NCBI RefSeq assembly: GCF_009915685.1
Contig: NZ_JAABLP010000001.1
Strand: one strand, 5' to 3'
DNA from: Pannonibacter tanglangensis
GTDB lineage: Bacteria; Pseudomonadota; Alphaproteobacteria; Rhizobiales; Stappiaceae
Length of the DNA: 64,000 nucleotides
Below are positions 9,351-18,304 of this stretch, in pieces (the stretch's first letter is position 1; each line of letters begins with the position of its first letter). Under the pieces are notes generated by a model. It ran no database searches and was not told the origin of the DNA. It was given only the letters and a program-made list of their open reading frames with translations. The translations under genes were made by a program, and so were the position numbers.

Positions 9351-11632
9351 GCCCGGATCGTCTCCTGTTGGCGCTCACGCAGGCGGAAGGCAAGATCCCG
9401 GCCGCCCTTGTAGGGCTTCGGCCAGTCGGACGCCGTGTCGCCCTGCTCGACCGCCGCATGCAGCGTCCAGTAGGGATCCGCCAGATGCGCGCGGGCGAGA
9501 CAGACGAGATCGGCACGTCCGGCCATCAGGATGCCGTTGACCTGGTCCCAGTCGGAGATGTTGCCCACCGTCATGGTCGGGATGCCGGCCTCGTTGCGGA
9601 TGCGGTCCGAGAACGGGGTCTGGAACATGCGGCCATAGACCGGCTTTTCGCCCGGATCGGTCTGGCCCGAGGACACGTCGATGATGTCGGCCCCGGCCAC
9701 ACGGAACATGCGGGCGATCTTCACCGCATCTTCCGGCGTGACGCCATCCTCGCCCATCCAGTCGTGCGCCGAGATGCGCACCGACATCGGCTTGTCAGCC
9801 GGCCAGACCTTGCGCATGGCGGCAAAGACCTCCAGCGGATAACGCATGCGGTTCTCCAGCGCGCCGCCATACTCATCCGTCCGGCGGTTGGTGACCGGAG
9901 AGATGAAGCTCGCCAGCAGATAGCCGTGGGCGGCGTGCATCTCGACCATGTCGACACCGGCCCGGTCGGCCATCTGCGTGGCAGCGACGAACTGGTCGCG
10001 CACCATGTCCATGTCGGCGCGGGTCATGGCGCGGGGGACCTGGTTGTGCGACCGGTAGGGAATGGCGCTGGCGCTCAGGATCGGCCAGTTGCCCTCGTCG
10101 AGCGGCTGGTCGATGCCGTCCCAGGCGAGCTTGGTCGAGCCCTTGCGGCCGGAATGCCCGATCTGGATGCAGAGCTTGGCACTCGTCTCGGCATGGACGA
10201 AGTCCGCCAGACGCTTCCAGGCAGCCTCATGCTCGGGCGCATAGAGACCCGGGCAGCCAGGCGTGATGCGGCCTTCCGGCGAGACGCAGGTCATCTCGGT
10301 GTAGATCAGCCCTGCCCCGCCCTTGGCGCGCTCGGCGTAATGGACGAGATGCCAGTCGGTCGGACAGCCGTCGACCGCCTTGTACTGGGCCATCGGCGAC
10401 AGGACGATGCGGTTCTTCAGCTCCATGTTGCGCAGCCGGAAGGGCTGGAACATCGGGCGCCGGCCCTTCTGCCCCCCCGCCTGTTCGGCAAACCAGTCCT
10501 CGGCCGAGGCGAGCCAGGCCGCATCGCGCAGGCGCAGGTTCTCGTGGCTGATGCGCTGCGAGCGGGTCAGCAGCGAATAGGCAAACTGCACCGGGGGCAT
10601 GTCGAGATAGCGCTCGACCTGCTCGAACCACTCGAGCGAGTTGCGCGCGGCCGACTGCAGGCGCAGCACCTCGATGCGGCGCTCCTCCTGGTAACGCTGG
10701 AAGGCCGCTTCCATCGTCGGCTCGGAATGCAGGTAGGTGGCGAGCGCAATGGCGCTGTCGAAGGCAAGGCGCGTGCCCGAGCCGATGGAGAAATGGCCGG
10801 TCGCGGCCGCATCCCCCATCAGCACCACGTTCTCGTGATACCAGCGGTCGCAGATCACACGGGGGAAGTTCATCCACACGGCCGAGCCGCGCAGGTGCGC
10901 GGCGTTGGACATGAGCTTGTGGCCGCCGAGGTGATCCGCGAACACCTTCTCGCAGGTCTCGATGGTCTCTTCCTTCGACATGTGCTCGAAGCCGAACTTG
11001 TCCCAGGTCTCCTGGGTGCACTCGACGATCACGGTCGCGGTGTCGGCATCGAACTGGTAGGCGTGGACCCACATCCAGCCATGTTCGGTCTTCTCGAAGA
11101 TGAAGGTAAAGGCGTCGTCGAACTTCTGGTGCGTGCCGAGCCAGATGAACTTGCACAGGCGCATGTCGATGTCCGGCTTGAAGACATCGGCATACTCGCG
11201 GCGCACCAGCGAGTTGATGCCGTCGGTGGCGACGACGAGATCATACTCCTTGCGATACTCCTCGGCCGACTTGAACTCGGTCTCGAACTGCATGTTGATA
11301 CCCAGCTCGCGGGCCCGCTCCTGCAGCAGGATGAGGAGCTTCTTGCGCCCGATCCCGGCAAAGCCGTGACCGCCGGAGACATTCCGCTCGCCGTTGTGGA
11401 TGACGGCGATGTCATCCCAGTAGGCAAAGTTGGAGCGGATCGCCTCCGTGCTCTTCGGATCGTTCTTCTGCATCTTGCCGAGGGCATCGTCGGACAGGAC
11501 AACGCCCCAGCCGAAGGTGTCGTTGGCGCGGTTGCGCTCCAGCACGGTGATGTCGTGGCTGGCGTCACGCAGCTTCATCGAGATCGCGAAATAGAGGCCA
11601 GCCGGCCCACCCCCCAAGCACAGGATCTTCAT
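9347..11632 (-). CDS. 2-aminobenzoyl-CoA monooxygenase/reductase (salicylyl-CoA 5-hydroxylase-like fusion)
   Basis: This 761-residue two-domain flavoprotein is the first gene of the operon. Residues 1 to about 385 form an FAD-dependent aromatic hydroxylase (LCLGGGPAGLYFA at the start; MGDAAATGHFSIGSG later). The remainder is an Old Yellow Enzyme-type reductase (MFQPFRLRNMELKNRIVLSP, then HAAHGYLLASFISP). This fusion is characteristic of 2-aminobenzoyl-CoA monooxygenase/reductase, which hydroxylates and dearomatises the ring using O2 and NAD(P)H. Many databases call the same architecture salicylyl-CoA 5-hydroxylase/oxidoreductase, so salicylyl-CoA remains an alternative substrate. I chose ATG 11632; the ORF extends to 11677 without support. 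Confidence 0.9.
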   Translation of the reverse strand: MKILCLGGGPAGLYFAISMKLRDASHDITVLERNRANDTFGWGVVLSDDALGKMQKNDPKSTEAIRSNFAYWDDIAVIHNGERNVSGGHGFAGIGRKKLLILLQERARELGINMQFETEFKSAEEYRKEYDLVVATDGINSLVRREYADVFKPDIDMRLCKFIWLGTHQKFDDAFTFIFEKTEHGWMWVHAYQFDADTATVIVECTQETWDKFGFEHMSKEETIETCEKVFADHLGGHKLMSNAAHLRGSAVWMNFPRVICDRWYHENVVLMGDAAATGHFSIGSGTRLAFDSAIALATYLHSEPTMEAAFQRYQEERRIEVLRLQSAARNSLEWFEQVERYLDMPPVQFAYSLLTRSQRISHENLRLRDAAWLASAEDWFAEQAGGQKGRRPMFQPFRLRNMELKNRIVLSPMAQYKAVDGCPTDWHLVHYAERAKGGAGLIYTEMTCVSPEGRITPGCPGLYAPEHEAAWKRLADFVHAETSAKLCIQIGHSGRKGSTKLAWDGIDQPLDEGNWPILSASAIPYRSHNQVPRAMTRADMDMVRDQFVAATQMADRAGVDMVEMHAAHGYLLASFISPVTNRRTDEYGGALENRMRYPLEVFAAMRKVWPADKPMSVRISAHDWMGEDGVTPEDAVKIARMFRVAGADIIDVSSGQTDPGEKPVYGRMFQTPFSDRIRNEAGIPTMTVGNISDWDQVNGILMAGRADLVCLARAHLADPYWTLHAAVEQGDTASDWPKPYKGGRDLAFRLRERQQETIRA

Positions 11633-11688
11633 TGCCGCAGTCCCTTCCGGTTGACGTGTTGAGCATGAGCCTGCCACCAGCCGGATAT

Positions 11689-11706
11689 TATTTCAAGCTT
11701 GAAATA
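11689..11706. promoter_or_regulatory. Palindromic operator 1 of the anthranilate-CoA operon (MarR-type)
   Basis: An exact 18-bp palindrome, TATTTCAAGCTTGAAATA, lies 57 bp upstream of the monooxygenase/reductase start. Its length and symmetry fit a MarR dimer. It shares the core TTCAAGCTTGAA with a second copy whose centre is exactly 210 bp away. Confidence 0.7.
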
Positions 11707-11901
11707 TCTGACTGGGACATCTCGGCGCAGGCGGTTTGCCCGGACCATGATCAGGCTGCCACGGACCATGGCACGGGCACCCTGAAGCCACGGATCTTCG
11801 ACGGTCCGGGTCGATCCCCCCCTGAAAGCGGGCGCCCAGGCCGGCAGCGCGGCCCGGACCTGTGCGGCCGGATTGGGTCCCCTTGCCTAAACCGCAAATA
11901 A

Positions 11902-11913
11902 TTCAAGCTTGAA
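11902..11913. promoter_or_regulatory. Palindromic operator 2 (shared core with operator 1)
   Basis: TTCAAGCTTGAA occurs again in the same intergenic region, nearer to trpL/trpE(G). Centre-to-centre distance to operator 1 is 210 bp, about 20 turns of B-DNA, which would allow looping by a tetrameric or paired repressor. The rest of 11633-12018 holds no gene that I can support. Confidence 0.55.
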
Positions 11914-12018
11914 GCGACTGGTCCATTTTGCAACAGGGGCACGGGAAGTGATGCCGCGACCGGTCTTGCGGCCTTTCTTCCGTTGCCTGCCGCTCCTGGC
12001 TGCGCTACGCAATCGGGC

Positions 12019-12066
12019 ATGAACACGCAGATGATCCTCAAGGGCTGGTGGTGGCGGGACGCATAA
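12019..12066 (+). CDS. trpL: trp leader peptide with three consecutive Trp codons
   Basis: ATG 12019 opens a 15-codon frame reading MNTQMILKGWWWRDA and ending at TAA 12064-12066. The TGG TGG TGG run at 12046-12054 is the hallmark of a trp attenuator leader, closely similar in design to the rhizobial trpL upstream of trpE(G). It is too short for ordinary gene callers. Ribosome stalling at the Trp codons under tryptophan shortage would free the downstream antiterminator. No strong Shine-Dalgarno is visible, so the initiation level is uncertain. Confidence 0.93.
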   Translation: MNTQMILKGWWWRDA

Positions 12067-12147
12067 GAGCGGCCTTGCGATTTCTCATGTCCTGACGTGA
12101 TCGAAGTTGACCCAAAGGCCGCCGCGGCAAGACCCGCAGGCGGCCTT
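12034..12147 (+). promoter_or_regulatory. trp transcription attenuator (segments 1-4)
   Basis: All four classical segments can be traced. Segment 1 (12034-12043, ATCCTCAAGG) can pair with segment 2 (12073-12081, CCTTGCGAT). Segment 2 (12069-12076, GCGGCCTT) can alternatively pair with segment 3 (12115-12122, AAGGCCGC), the antiterminator. Segment 3 (12115-12123, AAGGCCGCC) can pair with segment 4 (12139-12147, GGCGGCCTT), the terminator with a 15-nt loop. The sequence after the terminator stem is only mildly U-rich (CGGTCTGTCTG), so termination may be Rho-assisted or partial. Confidence 0.85.
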
Positions 12148-12207
12148 CGGTCTGTCTGGGGGCAGGTTCAAGGCCTGGAGCGGCGGCCCAACGTGGAGGA
12201 AACCGGA

Positions 12208-14376
12208 ATGCCGGCATCGGTTCAGCAGATCTTCAAGACCGCAGGCGGGGTGACCATCACCCGCAGCGCCCGTCCGTCCGACTATGCCGCCGGGACCTCG
12301 GCCTGGATCGACCGGCTCGACGCCGAGCGCGGCGCCGTCCTCTCCTCCTCCTATGAATACCCGGGCCGCTACACGCGCTGGGACATGGCGCTGGTCAATC
12401 CGCCGCTGGTGCTGGAAGCTGCAGACCGGTCGGTCTCGATCCGGGCGCTCAACGCGCGCGGCCGCATCCTGATGCCTGCCGTGACCCGCGTCCTGAAAGC
12501 CCATGCGGATGTCGCCTCCCTCACGGAGGGCGACGGCCGCATCGATCTCGTCGTCAAGACCCCGGACGGTCCGTTCCGCGAGGAAGACCGCTCGCGCCAG
12601 CCCTCCACCTTCTCGGTCGTGCGGGCGCTGAAGGAACTGTTTGCCTGCGACGACGACCAGCTCGGCCTCTACGGCGCCTTCGGCTACGATCTTGCCTTCC
12701 AGTTCGAGCCGATCGAGCTGAAGCTGAAGCGGCCGGACGACCAGCGCGACGTGGTGCTGTTCCTGCCCGACGAGATCCTGATCGTCGACCATCACGCCAA
12801 GCGCGCCTATGTGCTGGAGTACGACTTCGAGGTCGACGGCCAGACGACTCGCGGCCTGCCGCGCGACGGCGAGAAGCAGCATTACCAGCCGGCCAACGAG
12901 GATCCGGGCCGGGGCGACCATGAGCCGGGCGAGTATGCGAAGATCGTCGACCGGGCAAAGGAGTACTTCAAGCGCGGCGACCTCTTCGAGACGGTACCGG
13001 GCCAGACCTTCTACGAGCCCTGCGCCAACCCGCCGTCGGCGGTCTCGCGCCGGCTGCAGCAGATCAACCCGTCGCCCTATTCCTTCTTCTTCAATCTCGG
13101 CAACCGGGAATATCTCGTTGGCGCATCACCGGAAATGTATGTCCGCGTCACGGGGGGCCGGCGCGTCGAGACCTGCCCCATCTCCGGCACCATCCGGCGC
13201 GGCAAGAACGCCATCGAGGACGAGGCGCAGATCCGCAAGCTCCTGAACTCGGCCAAGGACGAGGCCGAACTGACCATGTGCTCGGACGTCGACCGCAACG
13301 ACAAGAGCCGCGTCTGCGTGCCCGGCTCCGTCAAGGTGATCGGCCGCCGCCAGATCGAGATGTACTCCCGCCTCATCCACACCGTGGATCACATCGAGGG
13401 CATCCTGCGCGAGGACATGGATGCGCTCGACGCCTTCCTGTCGCATGCCTGGGCCGTCACCGTGACCGGCGCGCCGAAGCGGTGGGCGATGGAGTTCATC
13501 GAGGCCAACGAGAAGAGCCCGCGCGCCTGGTATGGCGGGGCCATCGGCGCGGTCCTGTTCAACGGCGACATGAACACCGGCCTGACGCTGCGCACCGTGC
13601 GCATCAAGGACGGTGTCGCCCAGATCCGCGCCGGCGCGACGCTGCTCTATGACAGCGTGCCGGAAGAGGAAGAGGCCGAGACCGAGCTGAAGGCTGAAGC
13701 CATGCGCGCGGCCGTCCGCGAGGCCGGCCTTGCCGTCAAGGCGGCCGAGACGGTGAAGGCCGAGAAGCCCGGCAAGGGCCTGAAGATCCTGCTCGTCGAC
13801 CACGAGGACAGTTTCGTCCACACGCTGGCGAACTACTTCCGCCAGACCGGGGCCGATGTCGTCACCTACCGCACGCCGGTGGCCGACCACGTCTTCCACG
13901 ACGTCAATCCGGATCTGGTGGTGCTGTCGCCGGGACCGGGCAGCCCGAAGGACTTCGATTGCGCGTCCACCATCGGCCGGGCGCGGGCGCGGGCGCTGCC
14001 GATCTTCGGCGTCTGCCTCGGGCTGCAGGCGCTGGCCGAGGGACTGGGCGGGGAACTGGGCCAGCTCGACGTGCCGATGCACGGCAAGCCGTCGCCGGTC
14101 TCGATCCTCGGCAACTCGCTGCTGTTCGCGGGCCTGAAGTCGCCGGTGATCGTCGGCCGCTACCACTCGCTCTATGCGAAGAAGGACAAGCTGCCGAAGG
14201 AGTTCCGCATCACGGCGGAAACCGAGGATGGCGTCATCATGGCCATCGAGCACGAGCTGGAGCCGATTGCCGCCGTGCAGTTCCATCCCGAGAGCATCAT
14301 GTCGCTCGATCAGGATGGCGGGCACAAGATCATCGAGAACGTGGTCACGCGGCTGGTGAAGACGCGCAAGGCCTGA
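12208..14376 (+). CDS. trpE(G): Anthranilate synthase, fused TrpE-TrpG
   Basis: This 722-residue fusion catalyses chorismate plus glutamine to anthranilate, the first step of tryptophan synthesis. The N-terminal chorismate-binding TrpE part includes TGAPKRWAMEFIEANE. After a short linker near residue 530 a class I glutamine amidotransferase begins (ILLVDHEDSFVHTLANYF), with nucleophile C603 in FGVCLGLQALAE and the HPE motif in VQFHPESIMS. I chose ATG 12208 because GGAGGAAA lies just upstream and because the ORF 5' extension overlaps the attenuator. The fused form is typical of rhizobia and relatives. Regulation is by the attenuator at 12034-12147. Confidence 0.96.
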   Translation: MPASVQQIFKTAGGVTITRSARPSDYAAGTSAWIDRLDAERGAVLSSSYEYPGRYTRWDMALVNPPLVLEAADRSVSIRALNARGRILMPAVTRVLKAHADVASLTEGDGRIDLVVKTPDGPFREEDRSRQPSTFSVVRALKELFACDDDQLGLYGAFGYDLAFQFEPIELKLKRPDDQRDVVLFLPDEILIVDHHAKRAYVLEYDFEVDGQTTRGLPRDGEKQHYQPANEDPGRGDHEPGEYAKIVDRAKEYFKRGDLFETVPGQTFYEPCANPPSAVSRRLQQINPSPYSFFFNLGNREYLVGASPEMYVRVTGGRRVETCPISGTIRRGKNAIEDEAQIRKLLNSAKDEAELTMCSDVDRNDKSRVCVPGSVKVIGRRQIEMYSRLIHTVDHIEGILREDMDALDAFLSHAWAVTVTGAPKRWAMEFIEANEKSPRAWYGGAIGAVLFNGDMNTGLTLRTVRIKDGVAQIRAGATLLYDSVPEEEEAETELKAEAMRAAVREAGLAVKAAETVKAEKPGKGLKILLVDHEDSFVHTLANYFRQTGADVVTYRTPVADHVFHDVNPDLVVLSPGPGSPKDFDCASTIGRARARALPIFGVCLGLQALAEGLGGELGQLDVPMHGKPSPVSILGNSLLFAGLKSPVIVGRYHSLYAKKDKLPKEFRITAETEDGVIMAIEHELEPIAAVQFHPESIMSLDQDGGHKIIENVVTRLVKTRKA

Positions 14377-14384
14377 TGTCTGAG

Positions 14385-14414
14385 CCGGGCAGCCCTGTGG
14401 CTGCCCGGATTTAT
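14385..14414 (+). terminator. Terminator-like hairpin after trpE(G)
   Basis: CCGGGCAGCC (14385-14394) and GGCTGCCCGG (14399-14408) form a perfect 10-bp stem with a 4-nt loop, 9 bp after the trpE(G) stop. It is followed by the short AT-rich stretch ATTTAT. The convergent DUF457 gene ends just beyond. Confidence 0.75.
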
Positions 14415-14427
14415 CCGACGCAAAGCG

Positions 14428-15522
14428 TCAGCCCGGGGTGCCCCCGGCGAGGGGGGCCTCGCACAGCAGCGGCCCGCCCGACGGGAGCGGCGCCCCGGTC
14501 ATCTCGGCCAGCCGGTCGGCGGGGCGGCCGGTGATGCGGGCCCAGAGCCAGCCGCCGTCACCATCGCCCATGCGCCGGTGGCTGAGATCGCGCTCGGCCG
14601 GGATGCCTGTCGCCGCGCCGTTGCGGAGGTCAGCCAGGGCAAACTGGAACACATAGTCCGGGGTCATGCCCATGCGCAGGTCCGAGACGACCAGACGCCC
14701 GTCACGCTCTTCGGCTTTCAGGAAACCACGGCTGAACCAGGCGAGCTTGGCATAGGCATCGCTGCCGGCAACGCAGGCCGCAAGGTCCGGACGGCGGGGA
14801 TGCGTGTAGACCGGCACCGGGTCCGGGCCGTCGAGTAGCGACAGATAAACGTTGTGATAGGCCGCGTCCTCCAGGGCGATGACCTTCCACATCACGGTGT
14901 TGAAGGGACCGGCAATCGCCAGCACTTGCTCGGGCTCGATCCCTTTCGCGGCAAAGACCTCACGTGCCCGCGCCTCCATCTGCGACTGGATCACGACACC
15001 CCAGCCGAGATAGGCCGTGCTGAGCGCCAGGGCCACCGCGACACCCCGGCCCAGCGCCCGGCTCCAGCCGGAGCGCAGGAGTGCCCACACGGTGACGGCC
15101 AGGAGCGGCAGCGTGTAGAGCGGGTCGACAATGAAGATCGAGCCGACGCCGACGGGATCGAGGAAGACCGGCCAGAACAGGCGCGTACCGTAGATCGTCA
15201 TCGCATCGAGCAGCGCATGGGTCGAGAGGCACAGGAACACGGCCGCCATGGCAAGCACGCGCGCCTCGCGCAAGCCCTTGAACAGGCGCACCAGCGCCTC
15301 GCCGAGGATCGGGGCCGCGAGGGCATGGACAAACAGCGAATGGGTCCAGCCACGGTGATAGACGAAGCTGTCCACCGGGTCGGCAAAGGGAATGAGGACA
15401 TCAAGGTCCGGGAGCGTGCCGAGCACGCCGCCGACCAGCGCAGCCTTGCGCGCGCCAACCTTCGGACCAAGGACAAGGGCGGAGACGGCGGCGCCGAGTA
15501 CAAACTGCGACAGGGAATCCAT
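14428..15522 (-). CDS. DUF457/YdjM-like membrane-bound metal-dependent hydrolase-family protein
   Basis: This is a 364-residue protein. The first 180 or so residues hold several hydrophobic helices with the family motifs LPDLDVLIPF and HRGWTHSLFVH, whose Asp and His residues form the putative metal site. A soluble C-terminal domain of about 180 residues follows. Family members are inner-membrane proteins of poorly known function; YdjM of E. coli is LexA-controlled. No LexA box was seen here. It converges with trpE(G) and appears monocistronic. Physiological role not assignable. Confidence 0.75.
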   Translation of the reverse strand: MDSLSQFVLGAAVSALVLGPKVGARKAALVGGVLGTLPDLDVLIPFADPVDSFVYHRGWTHSLFVHALAAPILGEALVRLFKGLREARVLAMAAVFLCLSTHALLDAMTIYGTRLFWPVFLDPVGVGSIFIVDPLYTLPLLAVTVWALLRSGWSRALGRGVAVALALSTAYLGWGVVIQSQMEARAREVFAAKGIEPEQVLAIAGPFNTVMWKVIALEDAAYHNVYLSLLDGPDPVPVYTHPRRPDLAACVAGSDAYAKLAWFSRGFLKAEERDGRLVVSDLRMGMTPDYVFQFALADLRNGAATGIPAERDLSHRRMGDGDGGWLWARITGRPADRLAEMTGAPLPSGGPLLCEAPLAGGTPG

Positions 15523-15668
15523 CAGACATCCAGATTTGCCCGCACACGGGGCTCGGTGGGACCGTCAGTCGACCTGACATCCGTCTTACGTCAAGCCCCG
15601 TGTGCAGGATCAGCCGCCTGGCCATGCCGGTGCATCCGGCCAGGCCCACGCCGTTTGGGTGGGCGGTG

Positions 15669-16700
15669 TCAGCTGACGCCGGCCTTCTTCAGCACCTTGC
15701 GGAAGCGCGCCGCCACCTTGGCAAACCCCTCGCTCGTGCCGTGGATCTCGTCGATCCAGTCGGTTACCTCCGGCATCGCACCCCGGCAGTCGACGAGCCA
15801 GACCCGGGTCTGCTTCGGATCTCCGGCCACGTTGCCGAGCATGTCGTAGAGCGCATCGACCAGAAACCTGATGATGTTCCGGCGCAGGTCGCGATCCTTG
15901 ATCTTGCGGGCATCCAGCGGTTCGCCGAGCCATTCGTTCTTCTTGGCGTGCTTGGGCTTGCGCGGATCATCCGGGCCATCCGGGTAGGGAAAGGCATAGT
16001 CGTAGCCGTGAATGAAGATCGGCAGCCGGGCGAAGTCCTTGTCCTGCCGGATGGTGCCGATGACATGCCGGTAGGCGTCATCGAGATAGGCGATCTTCTG
16101 CGCCAGGACGGCCATGTTGATGTGGCCGACCACATCCGCCGGGTTGCCGTTGAAGGGTTTCAGCAAGTCATGGAGCACCGCGACACCGGTTTCGGGGTCC
16201 TCGCCGATGATGTCGTTGCCGGCGGCCGAGAACAGGAACCCGCGCACCTGCTTGCGCTGCTCGGCGAGGGCGTCGAGGTATTCATTGCCGCCCTGCCCCT
16301 TTGGTCCGTAGATCATGTTCTGCGCCGTGTCGCCGGCCGCACCCACCGAGTAGATCAGATGGTCCTTGCCGAGCTGGTCGATGACATCCTTCACCAGCAG
16401 CGGGAACTGGTGCCAGCTGTCGCCCTCCTCCACCAGGACCGGCAGCTTCTCGCCAGAATTCAGGCGATTGCGGAAGGTGACCTGGCGGCGCCAGCGCGAG
16501 ACGGTGTTGCCGATCTGGAGCGCGTTCTCGAGCTGTTCGAGATCCGGCGTCATGGCGACCTTCTTCGGGTCGGGCCGCAGGTGAAAGTCAAACCCGCCGC
16601 GTCCCTTGCGAACGACCGACACCGCAAGGATCTCATCGTCGGTCGTCGCCGGGTCCGACAGGAGTGCGAGATAATCCGGATAACTGATCTTCTTTGCCAT
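15669..16700 (-). CDS. SGNH/GDSL-hydrolase-like protein of unknown substrate
   Basis: This is a 343-residue protein without a signal peptide. SGNH blocks can be read in order: GDSW (G93-D94-S95, candidate nucleophile), a glycine-rich block with VGAAGDTAQNM, SAAGNDIIG (G161-N162-D163, oxyanion hole), and C-terminal DEIHG with D317 and H320 as the rest of the triad. That pattern supports an esterase/acyl-hydrolase fold, although overall divergence is high. ATG 16700 is preceded by GGGAGGTCAGC. It is divergent from a trypsin-like protease gene across a 367-bp gap, so the two hydrolases may form one module. Confidence 0.65.
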   Translation of the reverse strand: MAKKISYPDYLALLSDPATTDDEILAVSVVRKGRGGFDFHLRPDPKKVAMTPDLEQLENALQIGNTVSRWRRQVTFRNRLNSGEKLPVLVEEGDSWHQFPLLVKDVIDQLGKDHLIYSVGAAGDTAQNMIYGPKGQGGNEYLDALAEQRKQVRGFLFSAAGNDIIGEDPETGVAVLHDLLKPFNGNPADVVGHINMAVLAQKIAYLDDAYRHVIGTIRQDKDFARLPIFIHGYDYAFPYPDGPDDPRKPKHAKKNEWLGEPLDARKIKDRDLRRNIIRFLVDALYDMLGNVAGDPKQTRVWLVDCRGAMPEVTDWIDEIHGTSEGFAKVAARFRKVLKKAGVS

Positions 16701-17067
16701 GCTGACCTCCCTGGGCCTGTCGCCCGTGCTGCGCGTCCCTGACACTGGGGCCCACCTGGGGGCCTGACGGCGAACCCTGACGATGGGGCCTGCCCGGACG
16801 ACGGGGCAGCCCGACGCGTGTCGCGCTGAGCGGTCTGGTCGGACCCGTCCGAACCTTCCGGGCCAGGCCACGTTAAGGTCGGGCCGCGCTCGGGGCGCGG
16901 GCCCGGTCAGGAGGCAGGCGGAGGCACGGGTCGGGTCGCGTCTGCGGTCCGGACCCCGGTCGGCCCTGCCCTCAGATGAAAAGGCGCTGGTCTGCCGCAA
17001 CGTGACACTCTAAACTCTGAATTGCGTGCATGGCAATGCACATCAACGCCATGGGTTGTGGGGCGAC
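16701..17067. other. Divergent intergenic region, SGNH hydrolase / protease
   Basis: No gene was found in these 367 bp. The DNA is very GC-rich with several short GC dyads. GTGCAT-GGCA-ATGCAC at 17026-17041 is an inverted repeat lying just before the protease start and overlapping its alternative GTG start. No convincing sigma-70 promoter was seen. Confidence 0.4.
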
Positions 17068-18255
17068 ATGGGCATCTCGCTGGACCAGATCGGGGATCCG
17101 CTCGCCCTGGAGGCCGCCGAGCGGCTGCGGAGCCGACTGCCGGCCTTGGCTCGCGCCCAGCACTATGCCCGGCGCGGCCTCGTGCCGCCGACCGAATCCC
17201 CCGCCCGGATCGACCGGTTCCGGGAGGCCACCGCGCGCAGCCTCCCGTCGGAGCGGGCAATCCTCGCGGAGGCCGTCCTCGCCCCCCTCGGCGACAGGCC
17301 TGATGCGACAGCCGACACGGCCCCCAGACCGGGGGCCCACAGAGCGGCAGCGAGAGAGACGGTCCCCGGAGAGACGGCGACAGGAGCGAGCGTGGCCGTC
17401 GCCACCGGGACAACGGGACTGGAAGCCCTCATCGGGGCCAGCGACCTGCTGTCGATCGAGTTTCTCGAAGCCGGGCTGCTCGCCGCGCGGGCGGTGGCGA
17501 GGATCCAGATCCCGGGAACCGGCCTGTTCGGCACCGGCTTCCTGGTCGGCGATGGCCTGTTCCTCACCAACCACCATGTGTTTCCGGTCCCGGCGCTGGC
17601 GGCTGCGGCCGAGATCGCCTTCGGCTACGAGGACCAGATCTTCGGCACGCCGGTCGCGCCCGCCACGTTCGTCGCCGATCCGACCGGGTTCTTTCTCACC
17701 GACCCGGCGTTCGACTACACGCTTGTCGCCCTGTCGAGCCACAGCGACACCGGACTGCCTGTCGGCGCCTTCGGGTGGCACCCGCTCCTGGAGGACGGCA
17801 AGATCCTCGAGGGCCATCCTGTCGCGATCATCCAGCATCCGCAGGGCCGGCCGAAAACCATCGCCCTGCACAACAGCCACTTCCTGATCGTCGATGACGG
17901 ATCGCTGGACGACCGGTTCTGCTGGTATTCCGGCGACACGGAGCGCGGCAGCTCCGGTGCCCCCGTGTTCAGCCGCGACTGGCAGGTCGTGGCCCTGCAC
18001 CACAAGGCGGTTCCGAGGACCAACCGGCGCAACGAGATCCTCGACCGGTTCGGCAAGACCATGAGCAGGGCCCGCTACGAGGCCAGCCCGGAGCTGGTCG
18101 ACCACATCGCCAACGAAGGGATCCGCGCATCCCGGCTGCGCCAGGCGCTGGCAGCGGCCACCTGCCCCGATGCAGGGCAAGCGGCGCGGCGCGATGCCCT
18201 GATCGCCCTGTGGAGCGGGCCGCAGGCGCGGTCCCTGCGCGCCCGCTTTGCCTGA
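17068..18255 (+). CDS. Trypsin-like serine protease with N-terminal alpha-helical extension
   Basis: This 395-residue protein has a chymotrypsin-fold peptidase in its C-terminal two thirds. The triad is visible as H170 (TNHHVF), D216 (AFDYTLV) and S296 (RGSSGAPVF). There is no signal peptide, so it is probably cytosolic. Residues 1 to about 130 are a charged helical region plus a low-complexity linker, resembling an adaptor or effector-associated region rather than a secreted zymogen. I chose ATG 17068; a GTG at 17026 would add 14 residues. It faces an SGNH hydrolase gene. Cytosolic trypsin-like proteases of this kind often appear in conflict or stress modules, but no partner sensor is encoded here. 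Confidence 0.75.
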   Translation: MGISLDQIGDPLALEAAERLRSRLPALARAQHYARRGLVPPTESPARIDRFREATARSLPSERAILAEAVLAPLGDRPDATADTAPRPGAHRAAARETVPGETATGASVAVATGTTGLEALIGASDLLSIEFLEAGLLAARAVARIQIPGTGLFGTGFLVGDGLFLTNHHVFPVPALAAAAEIAFGYEDQIFGTPVAPATFVADPTGFFLTDPAFDYTLVALSSHSDTGLPVGAFGWHPLLEDGKILEGHPVAIIQHPQGRPKTIALHNSHFLIVDDGSLDDRFCWYSGDTERGSSGAPVFSRDWQVVALHHKAVPRTNRRNEILDRFGKTMSRARYEASPELVDHIANEGIRASRLRQALAAATCPDAGQAARRDALIALWSGPQARSLRARFA

Positions 18256-18304
18256 GGCTCCGGCCTCGGGGCCGGCGGCGCTGTGCCGATGGGCAGCGTC
18301 CGGG

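Noticed and set aside
9368..11662. 764-residue plus-strand ORF
   Set aside because: Antisense shadow of the monooxygenase/reductase fusion; no recognisable motifs.
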